This document shows, one piece after another, positions 21,331 through 35,800 of a stretch of DNA of 64,000 nt. The stretch comes from Corella eumyota (lineage: Eukaryota > Chordata > Ascidiacea > Phlebobranchia > Corellidae). A model generated the notes under the pieces. The model was not told where the DNA came from, made no database searches, and worked only from the letters and a program-made list of their open reading frames with translations. The stretch lies in the NCBI GenBank assembly GCA_963082875.1, contig OY720101.1:15523671-15587670 (forward strand), in the 5' to 3' direction. Every line of letters starts with the position of its first letter. Within the stretch, counting starts at the first letter, position 1. The position numbers were made by a program, and so were the translations under genes.

Positions 21331-22964
21331 ACTTTGTGACGTCATAAGCCCATTGTAACGAACAATCTGGTGTCTTTGTTCTGGCTTCTTTTGCAATTGA
21401 CACCAGCTTTTATGGCTGTGTAACCACCAAAGTTGTAATTTATCATTCTTATATTTATTTCTATCATGCAATTAATCTTTTTTACATGAAAATGCCTTTT
21501 AAGCTTAAATATATACAACATAAACCGATTAAGGTTAAATTAGTTGCGAATTGTTTATTAAGTTTGTAAATTACCAAGTTTCGATGTGTTTTTACCTGTT
21601 CAACTTTGTGCCATTATTGGAAAAGTTTGTTTAAATTTAGACTTTTGCACTAACAAAATCATGAAATATTTTAAGGTGAATAAATTATTGTCGCGGTTTA
21701 AGTTAAAACAGAGCTTTTTATAATTTACGGTTTTGCAGACATATTATGGTTTCATTTCAGTTAAAACTGTAACAACTGCAAAACCAATATTAGGTTAAAA
21801 AGACATTTAAGCGTTTAATATACTGAACAATTGGTTAAAATTATTTTGGATAGTTTTAAAATACGGGATTTAAAAAGTTGCTGGGTGCGGAAAATACTGG
21901 GGCCGTATGACGGAATTTTTACCCCCTTTCCTTATCTTGCGCTTTATAGTTGATTTCGCATCATTCCTTGACCATCATTCCTTAAAGTCATTTTGCATCA
22001 TCCCTTGACCTTTAAAGTTAATCCCGCACAGTTTTCATCCCTGTAAGTAAATACTGCATTCATCCCCCAGCGAAATACAACAATTCCACTCCGTGTTGCG
22101 CTAATTTTTGTTAACGTTTACACGCGATCCCGCATCCTGTACTTTGGTGTTGTACCAGTCTTTGTTTATTAAAGATATTAGAAAGGGCAACATTTTTTTG
22201 AAAAAAGTTAGTTCCGGGTTTTAGATATTTTTTCCCAGCGATATTTTCTCGAATATCCGGCTTGTTTGTCCATGAACGCTACATTATGACGTATAAGTAG
22301 CACATTATGACGAATCTTATCCAGGATGTTATTTTAAAATTATTTTCAACAATATCTTAAGAGGTTTAACTCCGAACACTCAATATCGAAATGTTGTTAA
22401 AATAACAACAATATGTTAACAAGAAGGTACTGAAAATTTGTCGTAAATTATATTGAAAATTTGTCGTAAATTTAAAGAAAACTCATTAAGTTGATTCCTT
22501 GCGTTGGTTTTAATAACAATCATTTATTTAAAAATTATTCAAAAATCATAAAATTAGTTTTTTTTTAATCTTAGAAAATTTGTTTTATATTTTAAATATC
22601 AACTAAAAAGTAAATCTTTTAAAACATAGGCTAAACTGTTTCAGTTTTATATACATAAAATTAGCCTACCTCTAAAAGGTTTTTTAAAAAAGTTTTCTTT
22701 TTGTGGTTTTTTATAAAAAGTTTAAATACGTAACAATGACAAAGCCGAATACGTCATCAATCATTATCGCGTTATTTCGATATTGTTAAAAAAACTTTTT
22801 TTGTGCGAAAAACTTATAAATATTGCGACCGAACTTTTTTGTCTCCATACCTGGTACTTTCTCCAGCGTATATTTTCAACACGAATTGATATTTGTGAAA
22901 TAAATAGAAATAAACTTTAAATAAATAATTTAAATTATTGAGTTTTTGTGTTTAAGCCTTGACC
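21331..22964. other. ALDH6A1 3' flank and promoter region of the giant gene
   Basis: No additional gene is supported. An AATAAA at 21679-21684 is a candidate ALDH6A1 polyadenylation signal. Around 21940-22080 the words TCATTCCTTGACC and TCATCCCTTGACC form a short diverged repeat. The region just before 22964 is the presumptive promoter and leader of the next gene. Confidence 0.4.
22815..22822 (+). promoter_or_regulatory. candidate TATA box of the giant secreted-protein gene
   Basis: TATAAATA about 145 bases before the ATG at 22965. It would place transcription start near 22845 and give a leader of about 120 bases. Pattern-based only. Confidence 0.35.
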
Positions 22965-23816
22965 ATGGCTTTAAATAGCAAGGTTTTTGGGTCGTCAGTT
23001 TTGTACTTTTTGGTGATTTTTACGCCAATATTAGCGCAAAATAAGTAAGGTTTTTTTTATTTATTTTATTAAATGGTTTTACTATTCTTAGAGTTGCTGA
23101 AATTTGCCGCAATTTTCAGTTTTAAATTTAAGTTAATTAGTTTATTTTTTTTAGTCGATGTCCAGTGACCATTAACGAAAAGAAGAATGTCACTGAAACA
23201 GTTGAAGTTATGAAGTGGAAAGTTGAAAGTTACCAAGAATGTGATTCAAAACAGGAGAATGATGTTGAACTTTCAAGGGAAGTTTCAGACGGAATGGAGA
23301 CCTGCACTTTTAACAGGTTAACCCTAGGTTTACATTGGTCCAACCCGTATCCGTTGCAAGCCATTGCAATAAAAAATCTAAGGGTACAATAAAGTTAGTG
23401 TCACATATTAAACAGTTTATTAAATGTCATTATGTTTTATATATATGTTTAGAAATGTTGACATTGCTTACCATTTCTGACCTAATATTTAGTTTTATTT
23501 GCTGTTATTTGTGGTTTTGAGGCTGCTTGACACTGTTTTACGTTTGCTCGGTCGTAGGCAGCTAAAGCAAGCCTCGAAACTGCGAATGTTATCGACTAAC
23601 TCAAATAGTAATATACTCTACCAGTCCTAATTAAATATCAGGTTAAGTCACTGCTTGGTTGAGGAAATGTTTAAATACATTAATTTTATAAATTAAATTT
23701 ATATTTGACCCAACCCAGGAGCACAACCGAAACAGAGGAAATGGTGAAAACCGTCAACGTTCCTCGTGAAGTTCTGGCTTGCTGTAAAGGTTGGATCGGG
23801 GAGGATTGCGACACTG
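22965..23816 (+). CDS. giant gene, exons 1-3: signal peptide and EMI domain
   Basis: Exons are 22965-23044, 23155-23316 and 23719-23816. Exon 1 encodes a 25-residue hydrophobic signal peptide ([19 protein letters not shown] then TPILAQ). Exons 2 and 3 give a cysteine-rich unit ending [13 protein letters not shown]. The CC-x-G-W-x-G-x-x-C ending is typical of EMI domains, found at the N-terminus of SCO-spondin, emilins and multimerins. EMI domains commonly mediate multimerisation. Confidence 0.8.
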
Positions 23817-26800
23817 GTTTGTTTAAACTTATTATAAAACCGTTTAAACACATACATATCTTTAAAACGATAAACATGAGTTTATAAGTTTATCCAGTTG
23901 ATTTGTTCTAGATCACTCCGATAGGTTTGTAAAGAAATGCCATTATAAATATAACTGCAAATATAACATACTTAAAATCTTTATGTAATCATTACTACTT
24001 TTGGCATGTTTTAAATCATTAACTTGATTTTGTCATTTTTTTCCGTCGCATTGTTGTAATATTAATTGTATATCGTATTTATTATTTACTTTTATCAATG
24101 CGCGAAAAATCAAAATAAAAAATAAGGTTTTAATCTTAAACTTTTCCCCGAATCGCACTTAAATACGTGTTAATGTTTATTTATAACTTTTTAAAGCCCA
24201 TTTTTTGCAGCGATCTGCCAGAACAAATGTGAACATGGAAGCGTTTGTTCAAGTCCAGACATCTGTGATTGCTCGGGAACCGGTTACTCTGGGATTTCAT
24301 GCGAGATACGTAAGTTAAAACAACCTTAAAAATAACACTGACTTATTTCGCAATAGTTGGGTAAAATATATAAAAATTTAAACATTTTGTTGTTCAGCGT
24401 TGAGCTTTTTATCACGTAAAACATAAGTGTAATATATATATATATATGGAAAGTTGTTATTTTAATAAAAGTTCGTAACATTATCGTTCGCCACTTTAAA
24501 AGTTTCATGTCCGAACTAGGCTAGCACGTCTCACGGTTTATAAAAACATTTGTTTTGTTTGGCTGCGCTAAGTGAGACCACGACACCACTAAACAAACTA
24601 AAAGTTGTTTGATATTCTTAACAATAATGGAAATACATTGGTCTTACTAAGTAGCGGATATATCCAAGTGTTATTTTTGACTTTTGCGTCATCACTGATT
24701 TTGATATTAAACTTTAAATTTTTTCAAACCGGATGAAATAAATGATTTAAAGTTGCTTTTTGGTTTGAAAATCATAATTTGTTTTATTTTTACTAAGTCT
24801 GTACTAAATTATTTTTATGTTTGCTTTTGTTAACAACACACATAACCGCTTACATTTTAGTAGTTTTTATGTTGAATGAATTTAAACTCTTAACAAAATA
24901 ACGACAGCGTTTAAAACTTAACTTCCACTTCGCTCAGCATATGCTAACTTGTTGTTTGACCTTACAGCGGTGTGTTCAATCTGCCACAACGGAGGAAAAT
25001 GCACTGCTCCGAATACTTGCAAGTGTGTTGATGGCTGGACAGGAGCTACCTGTAAAACAGGTGAATCTTAACTGAAACTAGTTACTTTCCCACCTTACAT
25101 AAAAATATTTTGGGTCAAATTCAGAATACTTAAGATTTTTAGTGTAAATTTAACTGCAGACAGCAATAGTCCCTTAAATTAACCCGTGCTGCTCTTTTTT
25201 TGTGTGGCTTATAACCTTATTTTACTTCTAGCTTTATGCGACCCGCCTTGTGTGAATGACGGAAAATGTAGCAGCCCGAACGAATGTTCATGTCCTCTTG
25301 AATGGAAGGGAAAATATTGCGAAACAGGTAAAAGTTATCACTAAACTGGTATATTCAACATTATATGACTTGCAACTTGTTTATTTCTAGCGAATATCGA
25401 ATGCGTAAATGAGTGTTTGAACGGAGGCAAATGTGTGGCTGGAGGAACTTGTTCCTGTGCTGATGGCTACGAAGGAAAACAATGCGAAAGCGGTGAGATT
25501 AAGTTTTTAAACACATGTTTGTTTAATTTATTCGTTACCAAAACTTGGGCTTTAAAGATAAAGTAGTTGGTGTACTTAATTTTAAATTAGTATAGCATTA
25601 TTTGTTATTGATAACAGTTATTTTGTATGACTGTAAAACTTGATTTTAAATTTGTTGTCTAGCAATTTGCGTGGACGGCTGCTCGGACCAAGGTTCATGT
25701 GTGGAGCCTAACATTTGCATGTGCAAAGAGGGTTTTACGGGGAAGACCTGCAGTGAAGTCGAGACAGCAGGTTTGGTTCCAATCGTGGATGTGACAACTC
25801 TGTCATCCAATGAACATGAGTCTGTGTGCTCAGCATGGGGAATGAATCACTACATCTCGTTTGATGGTCATCAGTTCTACTTTCCAGGGGATTGTGCTTA
25901 TAACTTGGCATATGAGTGCAGCGGCACTTTCCGTGTGCTGGTAAGTTGAAAGAATTAGAACTGAAACTTAAACATTAACTTAGAATGATATCCTTAGTCC
26001 AAAATAACTTGATATATATTTGTTAAACTCAGACGGTGTCACCTAACCTAAGATGTTTTAACTTATTTCCTAACTTATTCTACCTTGAAATATCTAAATG
26101 ATTCATTTAAACCCAGGTGATCAACAAGTTCTCATGTGAAGAAGGAACCAACTGCAAACGAGCAGTAAGAGTTGAACTTGGGCCCATGCACAAATTGATG
26201 TTGTTTCCCAATAACACTGCAACTTATAACGATCGGTTTGTGAACATGCCAAAGACTTTGGATAAAACTATCACATTGGCTCAAGTTGGGGCGTATACAG
26301 TAGTTGGCTTGTTAACAGGTAAAGAGCTTTATAAAATTTGCAATCATATTAAAATAATTACCAAAAAAAGTTGGTTATAGTTGAAACCTTGCTTTAGGTA
26401 AAATCAATTTAAGTTTAACTTACGAATACTTACTACAACCTTATTATTTATTGACCAAAAAATTAGGCTTGTTGTCAACCTCAAGGTTATATTTTGTTCC
26501 TTAGGAGTGCGTGTGTTGTTTGATAACTTGAACTCAGTTTATGTGGTTGTACCTGAAAGTTACAAGGCTGAGATGTGTGGAATGTGCGGAAACTACGACG
26601 GAGTTAGCACCAACGACATGGTTGTTAACAATGAAAAGGTAAAAATCAAAGCAATATCAAAAATCTTATAACTTAGAACTAAAACTTGGAATAAATCGTA
26701 AATATTGAAAATATTTTCCATATTTTAGGAATTCACCAACGTAAATGAATATGGAAACTACTTCCACATCGCGGAAGCTTCAGTCTCCGCATCTTGTGAT

Positions 26801-29800
26801 CCTGTCCCATCCAATCTTCCCCATCCCTGTGCCCAGTATTCACAGCAGCAAATTGAACAAGTGGAAGCTCATTGTGGATTGTTGTTAAGCGAGGCCTTCT
26901 CTCCATGCCATTCTGTTATCGATCCTAATGTAAGAAGTTTAATATTTGCCGTGTTAGATGCCTGACTTTGTAAACTAAATTTGACAAGTTTTTTTCACCC
27001 TTTAGTCTTGACTTTTTTATAAAAAGCTGTTTGTTAGTATTATTTTTAATGTTAAAGGGCCTTTAAGATAATACAAAGCGGAGGAAAATCAAACTTCGAA
27101 GTTATAGTTTTACTATAAATTACTTAGCAGTATTTTGCCAAATGTCGCCGAACTCATATTCAACAGCTGTTGGTAAAACAATATTTAATGAGAGCTTGTA
27201 ATTAATATGTTATAAATTTGTTCCAGGAATACGTACAAAGATGCATCATGGACACTTGTGCTTGTGGAGCTGACCAATACGATGGTTGTTCGTGCGAAAC
27301 TTTTACTCATTACTCCAGGGTGTGTGCTTACCACCAGGTGGTGCTAACGTGGAGGTCACCAAACTTTTGTAGTAAGTAATATACAATATCACACCCCTTT
27401 TCAATAAATATATAAAAAAATCCACTTAAGGGGATAATTAAAAAAATATTATGCCAGGTAATGTGGTTCATGGCACTAGGAGCCTAAAGTTGTCAGGTTT
27501 TATAACCATGCGTTCAGTGCAAGTTGATTAACCATAAATACTAAACCCACAACACATTACAGATATCCAATGCAGTGGAGGAATGGTTTACAGCGAATGC
27601 GGATCAGCTTGCCCGGAAACTTGTGAAACGGCCGGTTTTGAAACGGAATGTTCACAAAATATTTGCGTGGACGGTTGCCATTGCCCTTCAGGTTTTTGCA
27701 ATACTTTTACGTTATTAGTAAAAAGTTGTAGTAAAGGTTTTTTCATAAATAGTTTTTTATATTGTGATGCATTTTCACATGTTTAATTTGTTGTAGGAAC
27801 TGTACTGGATGAGACCCAAAACGTTTGTGTAAAGAGAGAGAGTTGTCCGTGCAGTAGCGCTGGAAGAGTTTATCAGAGTAACGAAGTCATCAAACAGGAT
27901 TGCAATAATTGGTAAAGTTATCGTGGATATTAGAATTGGTTAATATTAAACTAAAATGTTTATAACTGGTTGTTTAACGTGGCTACAATAAGATAATGGG
28001 ACTTTGTGTTTGATGCTCATTTCAAACATGTGATATCTAAAAGGGTCGAAACTTTTGACTGATAAGAGCCAACATAACAGACTCATTAAAGCCATACTTG
28101 CTTTAAAAACTAGTCATTTATTGGAAATTTAAAAAAGTAAAATAATTACCTGTTAATAGTACTTGCACTGGAGGTCGATGGAATTGCACGATTGAGGAAT
28201 GTCCGGTGGTTTGTTCGGCCATTGGTGAGGATCATTATATCACATTTGATGGAAGGCAATACCAGGTACGTGGTGTTAAGGTGAATGTTGTATATCTTGA
28301 AACAACAACTAGATTTATATTTTGTTCTAGTTTTCCTCCGGCTGTGAATATGTTCTCGCTCAATCCAAAATGGGGATCGAAAAACCTTTCGCAATTTGGG
28401 TTCAAAACACCGGATGCGGTTTCTATGACAACCAGGAATGCAGGAAAACTCTTTCCATTAAGTTGTGGAACAAAGGTGTTTTCAGGTTCGAAGTCATGCT
28501 AACAAATTGGTTTGTTTTTGTCATTTTACTAACAATAAACAGTTGTTTTGCATAAAATAAACATCTTTTTTAGATTGTTAGCGCATGGAAAGGTGACCTT
28601 GGGCAACTCCCGCGCCTTCCTGATGCTTCCCTACACTGACTCTGATCTTGGGGTCAACATCGATCTACTTTCCACAACTTTTCTGAGGTTTCAAACTCAA
28701 TCAGGGATCCAAATCATCTGGGATGGGATGCATCGAATCTACATCAAGTTGGACCCATCTTATAAAAATCAGGTAAATTTTAACAACAAATGTCTAAGGG
28801 TAAAGTTGAAATGTTAAATATTATAACATTAATAACATTTTTATTAACATTAGCAACGGTGTTTATTAAATGATTTTTATATAAGTAATTTAAATTTGTT
28901 TAAAAAATAAAATTAAGTTAAAAAATCGACAAAGATTTTAAAAAGAGTGTGTTGCCCCAACATTTTAAACCTAAAAACCTTTACTAAGCTTTTCTACTGT
29001 ACTAGGTTCAAGGGTTGTGTGGGTTATACAATTTGAACAGAATAGACGACCTAACTCTACCTAGTGGGGCAACCACAGTTGACGTGACTGAGTTTGGCAA
29101 CTCATGGAAGACTGATATCTCCTGTAGTGCTAACCAAGCTACCACTGGCATCGCAGTCGATGCTTGCTCTATTGCAAGCGATTATGCAACTCATGCTAAG
29201 GTCATGTGCTCAAGTCTTAAACTAGGTATGATCGTTTTTGATTATTTTAAGCAGAATCTTAAAAATAATCTTTATTAGGTTTAATTGCAAAAAGTCTACT
29301 TAACGCTAACACTAGTTGAAATAGCGTATTTAGAGTTAAGCTAGTCTAAGGTTAAATAACAAGTAAGGGTAAGAATTAACATTTAAAAAACTCCCTATTT
29401 TTCCACCTTCGTGTTTTATGGCCCTAACATTTGGCGCCTTTTAGTGCCTTTAAAAATGAAACATCTTGTTTAACAATCGCTTAATTTTCGTAAACTGCTA
29501 AACATAACGTGCAAATTTTTCGTAGAAAAGTGCGTTATTTTTGATTGCTTTAATGCGTTGTTTAATAAAAAAAACTTATATTTTCCAAACTTTTACAACT
29601 TTAAAATCCCATCAACAAGATAAAATTTGTTTTAATAATTAAAAGCGATAAAGTTTAATGGTCAAATACCTTTTTACTATTTTATACTTGCGTAACAAAA
29701 CTTTAAAAAATACCGTATATAACTTTGCTGATACTGAAGACATTATAAACAGTATAATACCAAGCCTACTAAACTTAAATACATTGCGCAACAAACTTGC

Positions 29801-32800
29801 GGGAATGAAATTAACGCATTGCCAAAACATGTAAAGAAATTGTTATTAAATGCCCTCTAATAACCTTTATTCACGCAGGATACTGTCGATGTAATTAAGT
29901 TAGTTCGAAACCGGTTTAAAATAGCTTGAAAAATATACGTAAATATTCACAGGTAATATTATCGCCTCGTCCATTATTTGTTGATTAGCTATTTCTAGTT
30001 TATTTGTAAAAACGATTCGCTAATTAAAAAAATCGATTCGGTTTTGGCGAACAGCAAACCGTTATTTCGTTCTCGGCACGTTAAGTCAAAACCTTTGTTT
30101 AACATTTTAATCCCATGTAGCTGGTAAGTCTTAAATGGGTTAAAAGCCCAATGTTTACATGAGGTCAGGTTGGAATTGCGCCATTTTTCAATGTTTTTTA
30201 AAGTTATGTTATTTAGTAGAAATAAAAGATTTTTATAATTCAAAAGTCATATACTAACGTTATATAAACATTTAGTTTTAACATACTAACAAAAAATTAA
30301 CAGGAGATTTGTTAATCTATATTCACCTAACTTAAGATTTGTTATAATCATCATTTGCAGGTGAATTTCAGAAATGCAATGCCTTTGTAAACCCATCAAT
30401 TTACATCACAATGTGTGAACATGACGTTTGTCATTGCCTCCATAAATTTGAAGCAAACTCGGTAGCTTGCAAGTGCACAGTGTTTAGTGCATACGCTCGT
30501 GCCTGTGGCAGAGCTGGGGTCCCAATCCTTGGAGACCCATCATGGCGGGTTGAAGAGAGTTGTGAGACTAGTTGTAGTAATGGAAGGGTGTGGAATGAGT
30601 GCAGTGGCGGAGATTGTGAGATAACTTGCCAGATGGTCAGCAACAGACAACTCTCCAACTGTACTGCTGTAAGTTGCATTTATTTTAGCATTAAAAGTTT
30701 TTTAAAAGATAATTCTTTGAATGTTGTTCTAAAACATCACTATTTAGCTAATCTAATATTATTGTAGAGTGGGGAATGCGTGGAAGGTTGTAGATGTCCG
30801 CTCAGACAAGTTTACGATGAGGCTGAAGAGAAATGTGTTGAACTATCGCAATGTTCTTGCTACCACAAGTATGTGCACAGATTTAAATGATCTCTTGTTT
30901 ATGTCGTTTAAAACTGACTAAACTTTTAGCATTCTATAGTTTTGACTGTGTGTTAAGTCATGTAGTGTAATGTAGTATAAGTATGTTAAGTTTACTTTTA
31001 AAATTTGTGACTACTATAGTTAACAAAACATAAATCAGTTTTTAAATTTACCAGCAATGTAGCATACCCAACTGGAAGCACCAGACAGTCAGCATGTGAC
31101 CAATGTACTTGCAGTAATGGTGTGTGGCAATGTAAATCTATTCAGGGATGTACAAAGCAGAATATCTGTGCCGAGGTGAGATCTAAATTATTGCATTCCC
31201 TTACTTTCATATGTTTAAAAGCTCAATAAAAGTTTAATGCAACTTTTAAAAATTGTTTTAATTTATTTAAATTATGTTAACAGGGGCTGGTGTGGAACAA
31301 CTGTACTGAATGTCAACGAACATGCGACAACATGCACATGGCATGTGAGCAGTTGGAATGTCACGAGGGTTGTGCTTGTCCTAATGGAACAGTGTTAAAT
31401 GAAGGACAATGCATTCAACCTGAGACTTGTCCGTGCCATTTTAAGGGAAAGAGTTATGTGGAAGGAAGCTGGGTGAAGAAGGATTGCAACTTTTGGTAAG
31501 GAAAGTTTGTAACTCAAGTAAAACATGGTTATATTAGGTTCGGGATCAATAAGTTTTTAAATTTAACAGATGTTATTAAAAGGGTATAAGTTAAATTAAA
31601 AAATTTAAATTGGCCAGCTTTAAAATTAATAGCCTAATGATTGCATTATGCCCATTTTATTATCTTTTAGTCGATGCAAGAATGCAAACTGGGAATGTAC
31701 TGAGAAGGAATGCCCAGCTTACTGCTCAGCATACGGTGATCCTCATTATGAGACTTTCGATAAACTTAAGTACGAGTTCCATGGTGATTGCACTTATGTG
31801 TTAGCTGAGGATTACTGTGGTGATGGAGTTGGATCATTCAGGATCTCAGTTGAGAATGTTCCTTGTAGCACTGGTGGTGTAACATGCACCAAAGCTGTTA
31901 AAGTAAGTTGTTGTTTTGTTTTGTAAAAAGACTGACAAAATGTACAAATGTTGTTACCCTGTTTAATGTAGATTTAGCCTCCAATTTAGGCTTCAACATG
32001 ATAATTTATCACTTAGGAAAATTACACAATATTTCAAATTTTATGTATATATATATATAAAGCTTTTTTTATGTTTATTCCTTCTATCACTAAACTTAAA
32101 TTAATTATTTTTTAACCTGTCTTACAGCTCCAACTGTATGACACAGTGATCCAAATGATTAGGGGAGCAAAACCAATCGTGTCAAAGAATCCATTTGCCC
32201 GACCAGATACTCCAAAGGCGGACTTCAAGATAACCCAAGCTGGACTCTTTTTAATTGTTAAGACCAAGGTAATATAAATACTAGGTAACTTACTTTAAAT
32301 TGTTGTATACAACACTACATTTCATGGTAAACAACTTAATTTTATGTTTTAGATTGGTCTGAGTATCTTATGGGATGTTGGCACGAGAGTTTATGTGAAA
32401 CTTGAACCAACTTTTAAGAGTAAAGTTTGTGGTTTGTGCGGGGATTTTGATGGAAATGCTCTCAATGATTTCAGGACTAGACAAGGTAGATTTGCTGTAT
32501 TTATATTTAAAAAATTTCAAAAGTGTTGAATATTTTTGAATACAAAAACGAAGTTAAATAAACCACAGCTACAGTAAATCATATAATGTTGTTGGATTTA
32601 CTAACACACTAAACAACTTAATACCAAGGACTTTTAATAAAATAACTTTAAAACCTTAGGTGAGGTTGAGGCAAGTGCATACAGGTTTGGAGATACTTGG
32701 AAGGTCTACAGTTCATGTCCTCGCTCTGAGGAAGAACCAATTCATCCTTGTATCGTGAGTCCACAGAGAGCAGACTGGGCTCGATATGCTTGCAGAATAA

Positions 32801-35800
32801 TCAGGGAATCACCATTCTCAGAGTGCCATAGCATGGTTGATCCTGAACCTTTCTATGAGAGTTGTTTGTGGGATTCGTGTGGTTGTGACAGAGGTGGTGA
32901 TTGTGAATGTATGTGCACTGCAGTGGCTGCTTATACAAGAGAGTGTAATGAAGCTGGTGTACATGTTAGATGGAGGTCTACTGGAAGTTGCGGTAAATAT
33001 CTTTTTTGAGTTATACTTACTTTTATAAAATTCAGTTAACAGAGGACTTCAGAATTTTTTTAAAAGAAAAATGTTTACACGAACATATTTAAAAACAATA
33101 ATAAACATATCAATCTTTTCTTAAACTTTTGATGTTTAAGCTCTAATAAAAACTAACTTGAAATGAACTTCTGAGTACTTATAATAAACTTTTTTACTAA
33201 AGGATTACAATGTGAGGCTGGCAAGGTTTACCAGGAATGTGGGACGACGTGTTCTGCTGATTGCTGGTCAGAAGTTGCGGATGAAGGATGTGCAAACACC
33301 TGTGTGGAGGGATGCCACTGCATGAATGGAACGGTGTTGCATGAAGGGAAATGTATTGAGAGACAGCAATGTCCTTGCAAGATTGGAAGCATGATTATAC
33401 CTAGAGGACAGATTATTCCTTACAACTGCATGAGTTGGTATGCTTATTTAAAGTTGTTTTTGTCTAATTAAATGATTATTAACCAAATTTTACTATCCAA
33501 CAATTGTAGATAATTATGGTTCACAGATATGCAATTGAAATTGAGTTCAGTATCTCAAACTTTTTATCTTTCAAGCGCCATGCTAAATGTATTACATTAC
33601 AATTATTAATCTAACACTTGTGTGTGTATAGTGAATGTGAAGGAAGTAGATTAAAATGCACTGGAACACCATGCAAAATTGTGACAACTACTACTCCTAG
33701 TGGTCAAACTACAACTGAGACAACTACCATGCTTAGTAGCCAATCTACAACCGAGGTTTTATTCATATTTTAAATATTACTATTTTTTTAAGTATAAATT
33801 GTTTTGTACTTAATATCTCTTTATATACAGTCAACAACACCAATTTATGTTTCCACTACTTCAACTGGTGAGATTATAATGACAACATCGGGCAACTTTA
33901 CCACGAATGAGGTGACTCAACCGATAACTTCTGGGCCAAGCACAACTGTTGAAACTACCACAACCGGTAAGAAATTTTAAGTTTTGTAAATTTAAACTTT
34001 AACATTTTTCTAAAGTAAACTGAATAACACAAAGACAACTTTCCATTGTTTTATTTTCAGAATGCCAGAATGGAATGGAATTGCAAGAATGTGTGAGTGT
34101 TTGTGTTGAGAAATGTCACTACTTAAAAAATGATGAGCCTTGCTTTGAAAGTCGAGTGTGTCATCCTGGTTGTGGTTGTCCTGGTAACAAGGTGTTGGGT
34201 GAAGAGGGGTGTGTGGAACCGATGGATTGTGCTTGTAAAGATGAAGCTGGAGATGTTCACCAGGTTATTTGTTGTAATGTTAAAAAATTTTTATAAAATT
34301 CAAATGAAATCAAAGTTTAAAAAAAATTTATAAAGTTTAAGTTATTTAACTTATATTTAAAGTTTTTTTCGATTTAAGTTTTAAAACTTTAATTTTTTTA
34401 AAAGTTACTTTTTTTTGTAGCCTGGTACAATGTGGAAGAAAGGAGAATGTGAACGTTGCAGTTGCTTCAACAATGAAGTTACTTGCAACCTTATGCAGTG
34501 CGCACAACCAGTTTGTGAAGAGGGAATGGTTCTTGTTAGTGTTGCTGGGATGTGCTGTCAGACTTGCGTGGCTCTCACAACTTTTCCTGCTACTTCGACT
34601 ATGGCAACTAAACCTGTTTGTGGAGAAGGTAGGTTGAGTTTCATGTTGTATGACATATATTATAAGGATAAGTTGTTTAATTGTCTTTAATTGTACTGTA
34701 GGTACATCACTGACGACTTTTTAATATTTAATGTTTGTTTGCTTTTTGTTATTAGGNNNNNNNNNNNNNNNNNNNNNNNNNNNNNNNNNNNNNNNNNNNN
34801 NNNNNNNNNNNNNNNNNNNNNNNNNNNNNNNNNNNNNNNNNNNNNNNNNNNNNNNNNNNNNNNNNNNNNNNNNNNNNNNNNNNNNNNNNNNNNNNNNNNN
34901 NNNNNNNNNNNNNNNNNNNNNNNNNNNNNNNNNNNNNNNNNNNNNNNNNNNNNNNNACAAAATAAATGTTGTTCGTGTTTGGAAGGAATGGTGCGTGATG
35001 ATGTCACAAACAAGTGCATTGAACCTGAACAATGCCCCTGTGTTGACGACAATGGTAGGATTTAAACTACATCTATGTATGCTTGTAAAACTTACCAGGA
35101 AAATTTTGGTCATTTTTGCCAACTATTTTAGGGGTTGAAATCGAGGCTGGAACAAGCACCCAACAAGGCAAATGTACAAGATGCGAATGTATATCGGGCC
35201 AGCTTAAATGTGCTGCATACTGCACAGCAGATTCATGTGGATTGGAAATGAAAATGGTCACAGATGAGGAAGGCTGTTGTGATTGTTTGCCAAGTAAGTT
35301 AAGTTGATGTTTGATCATAAACATTATTTGTAAATATCCTAAATATAACAATATATTATTTAGTTTCTTCAACAACAACTGTTCCATTTACCCAATCTTC
35401 AGTTGAAGTAACAACCTCAACATTACAAGAATCTACTTTTACTACTACAAGTGCTAATGTGGTAAGCCATTTTGATACTTTAAACTAAATTAAAATCTTG
35501 TTCGGAACATAAATAGTTAAGGTACCTTTAAAAATATTATCAAAACTTTTAGGCAACCTCCCCTATGACGACCACAGGAATATCTTGTGCTTGCGCTGAG
35601 GGCTACATTGCCTGTGATGAATGCACAAAGTGTGTCAACAACAACACTTTATGTGATGGAGTTCAACAATGTAACGATGGATCTGATGAGGTTGGGTGCA
35701 ACTGTATTTATAATGGAATCATTAAGCAGGTAAAACTTAATAAATATTGAGTAGTTATACTAAAATATGTTTTATATTTAATTATAAAAATGATTAAAAT

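Noticed and set aside
34687-35138. Several open frames running through the N stretch
   Set aside because: They exist only because Ns are read through as unknown residues. The real exon is supported only from its codons after 34956.
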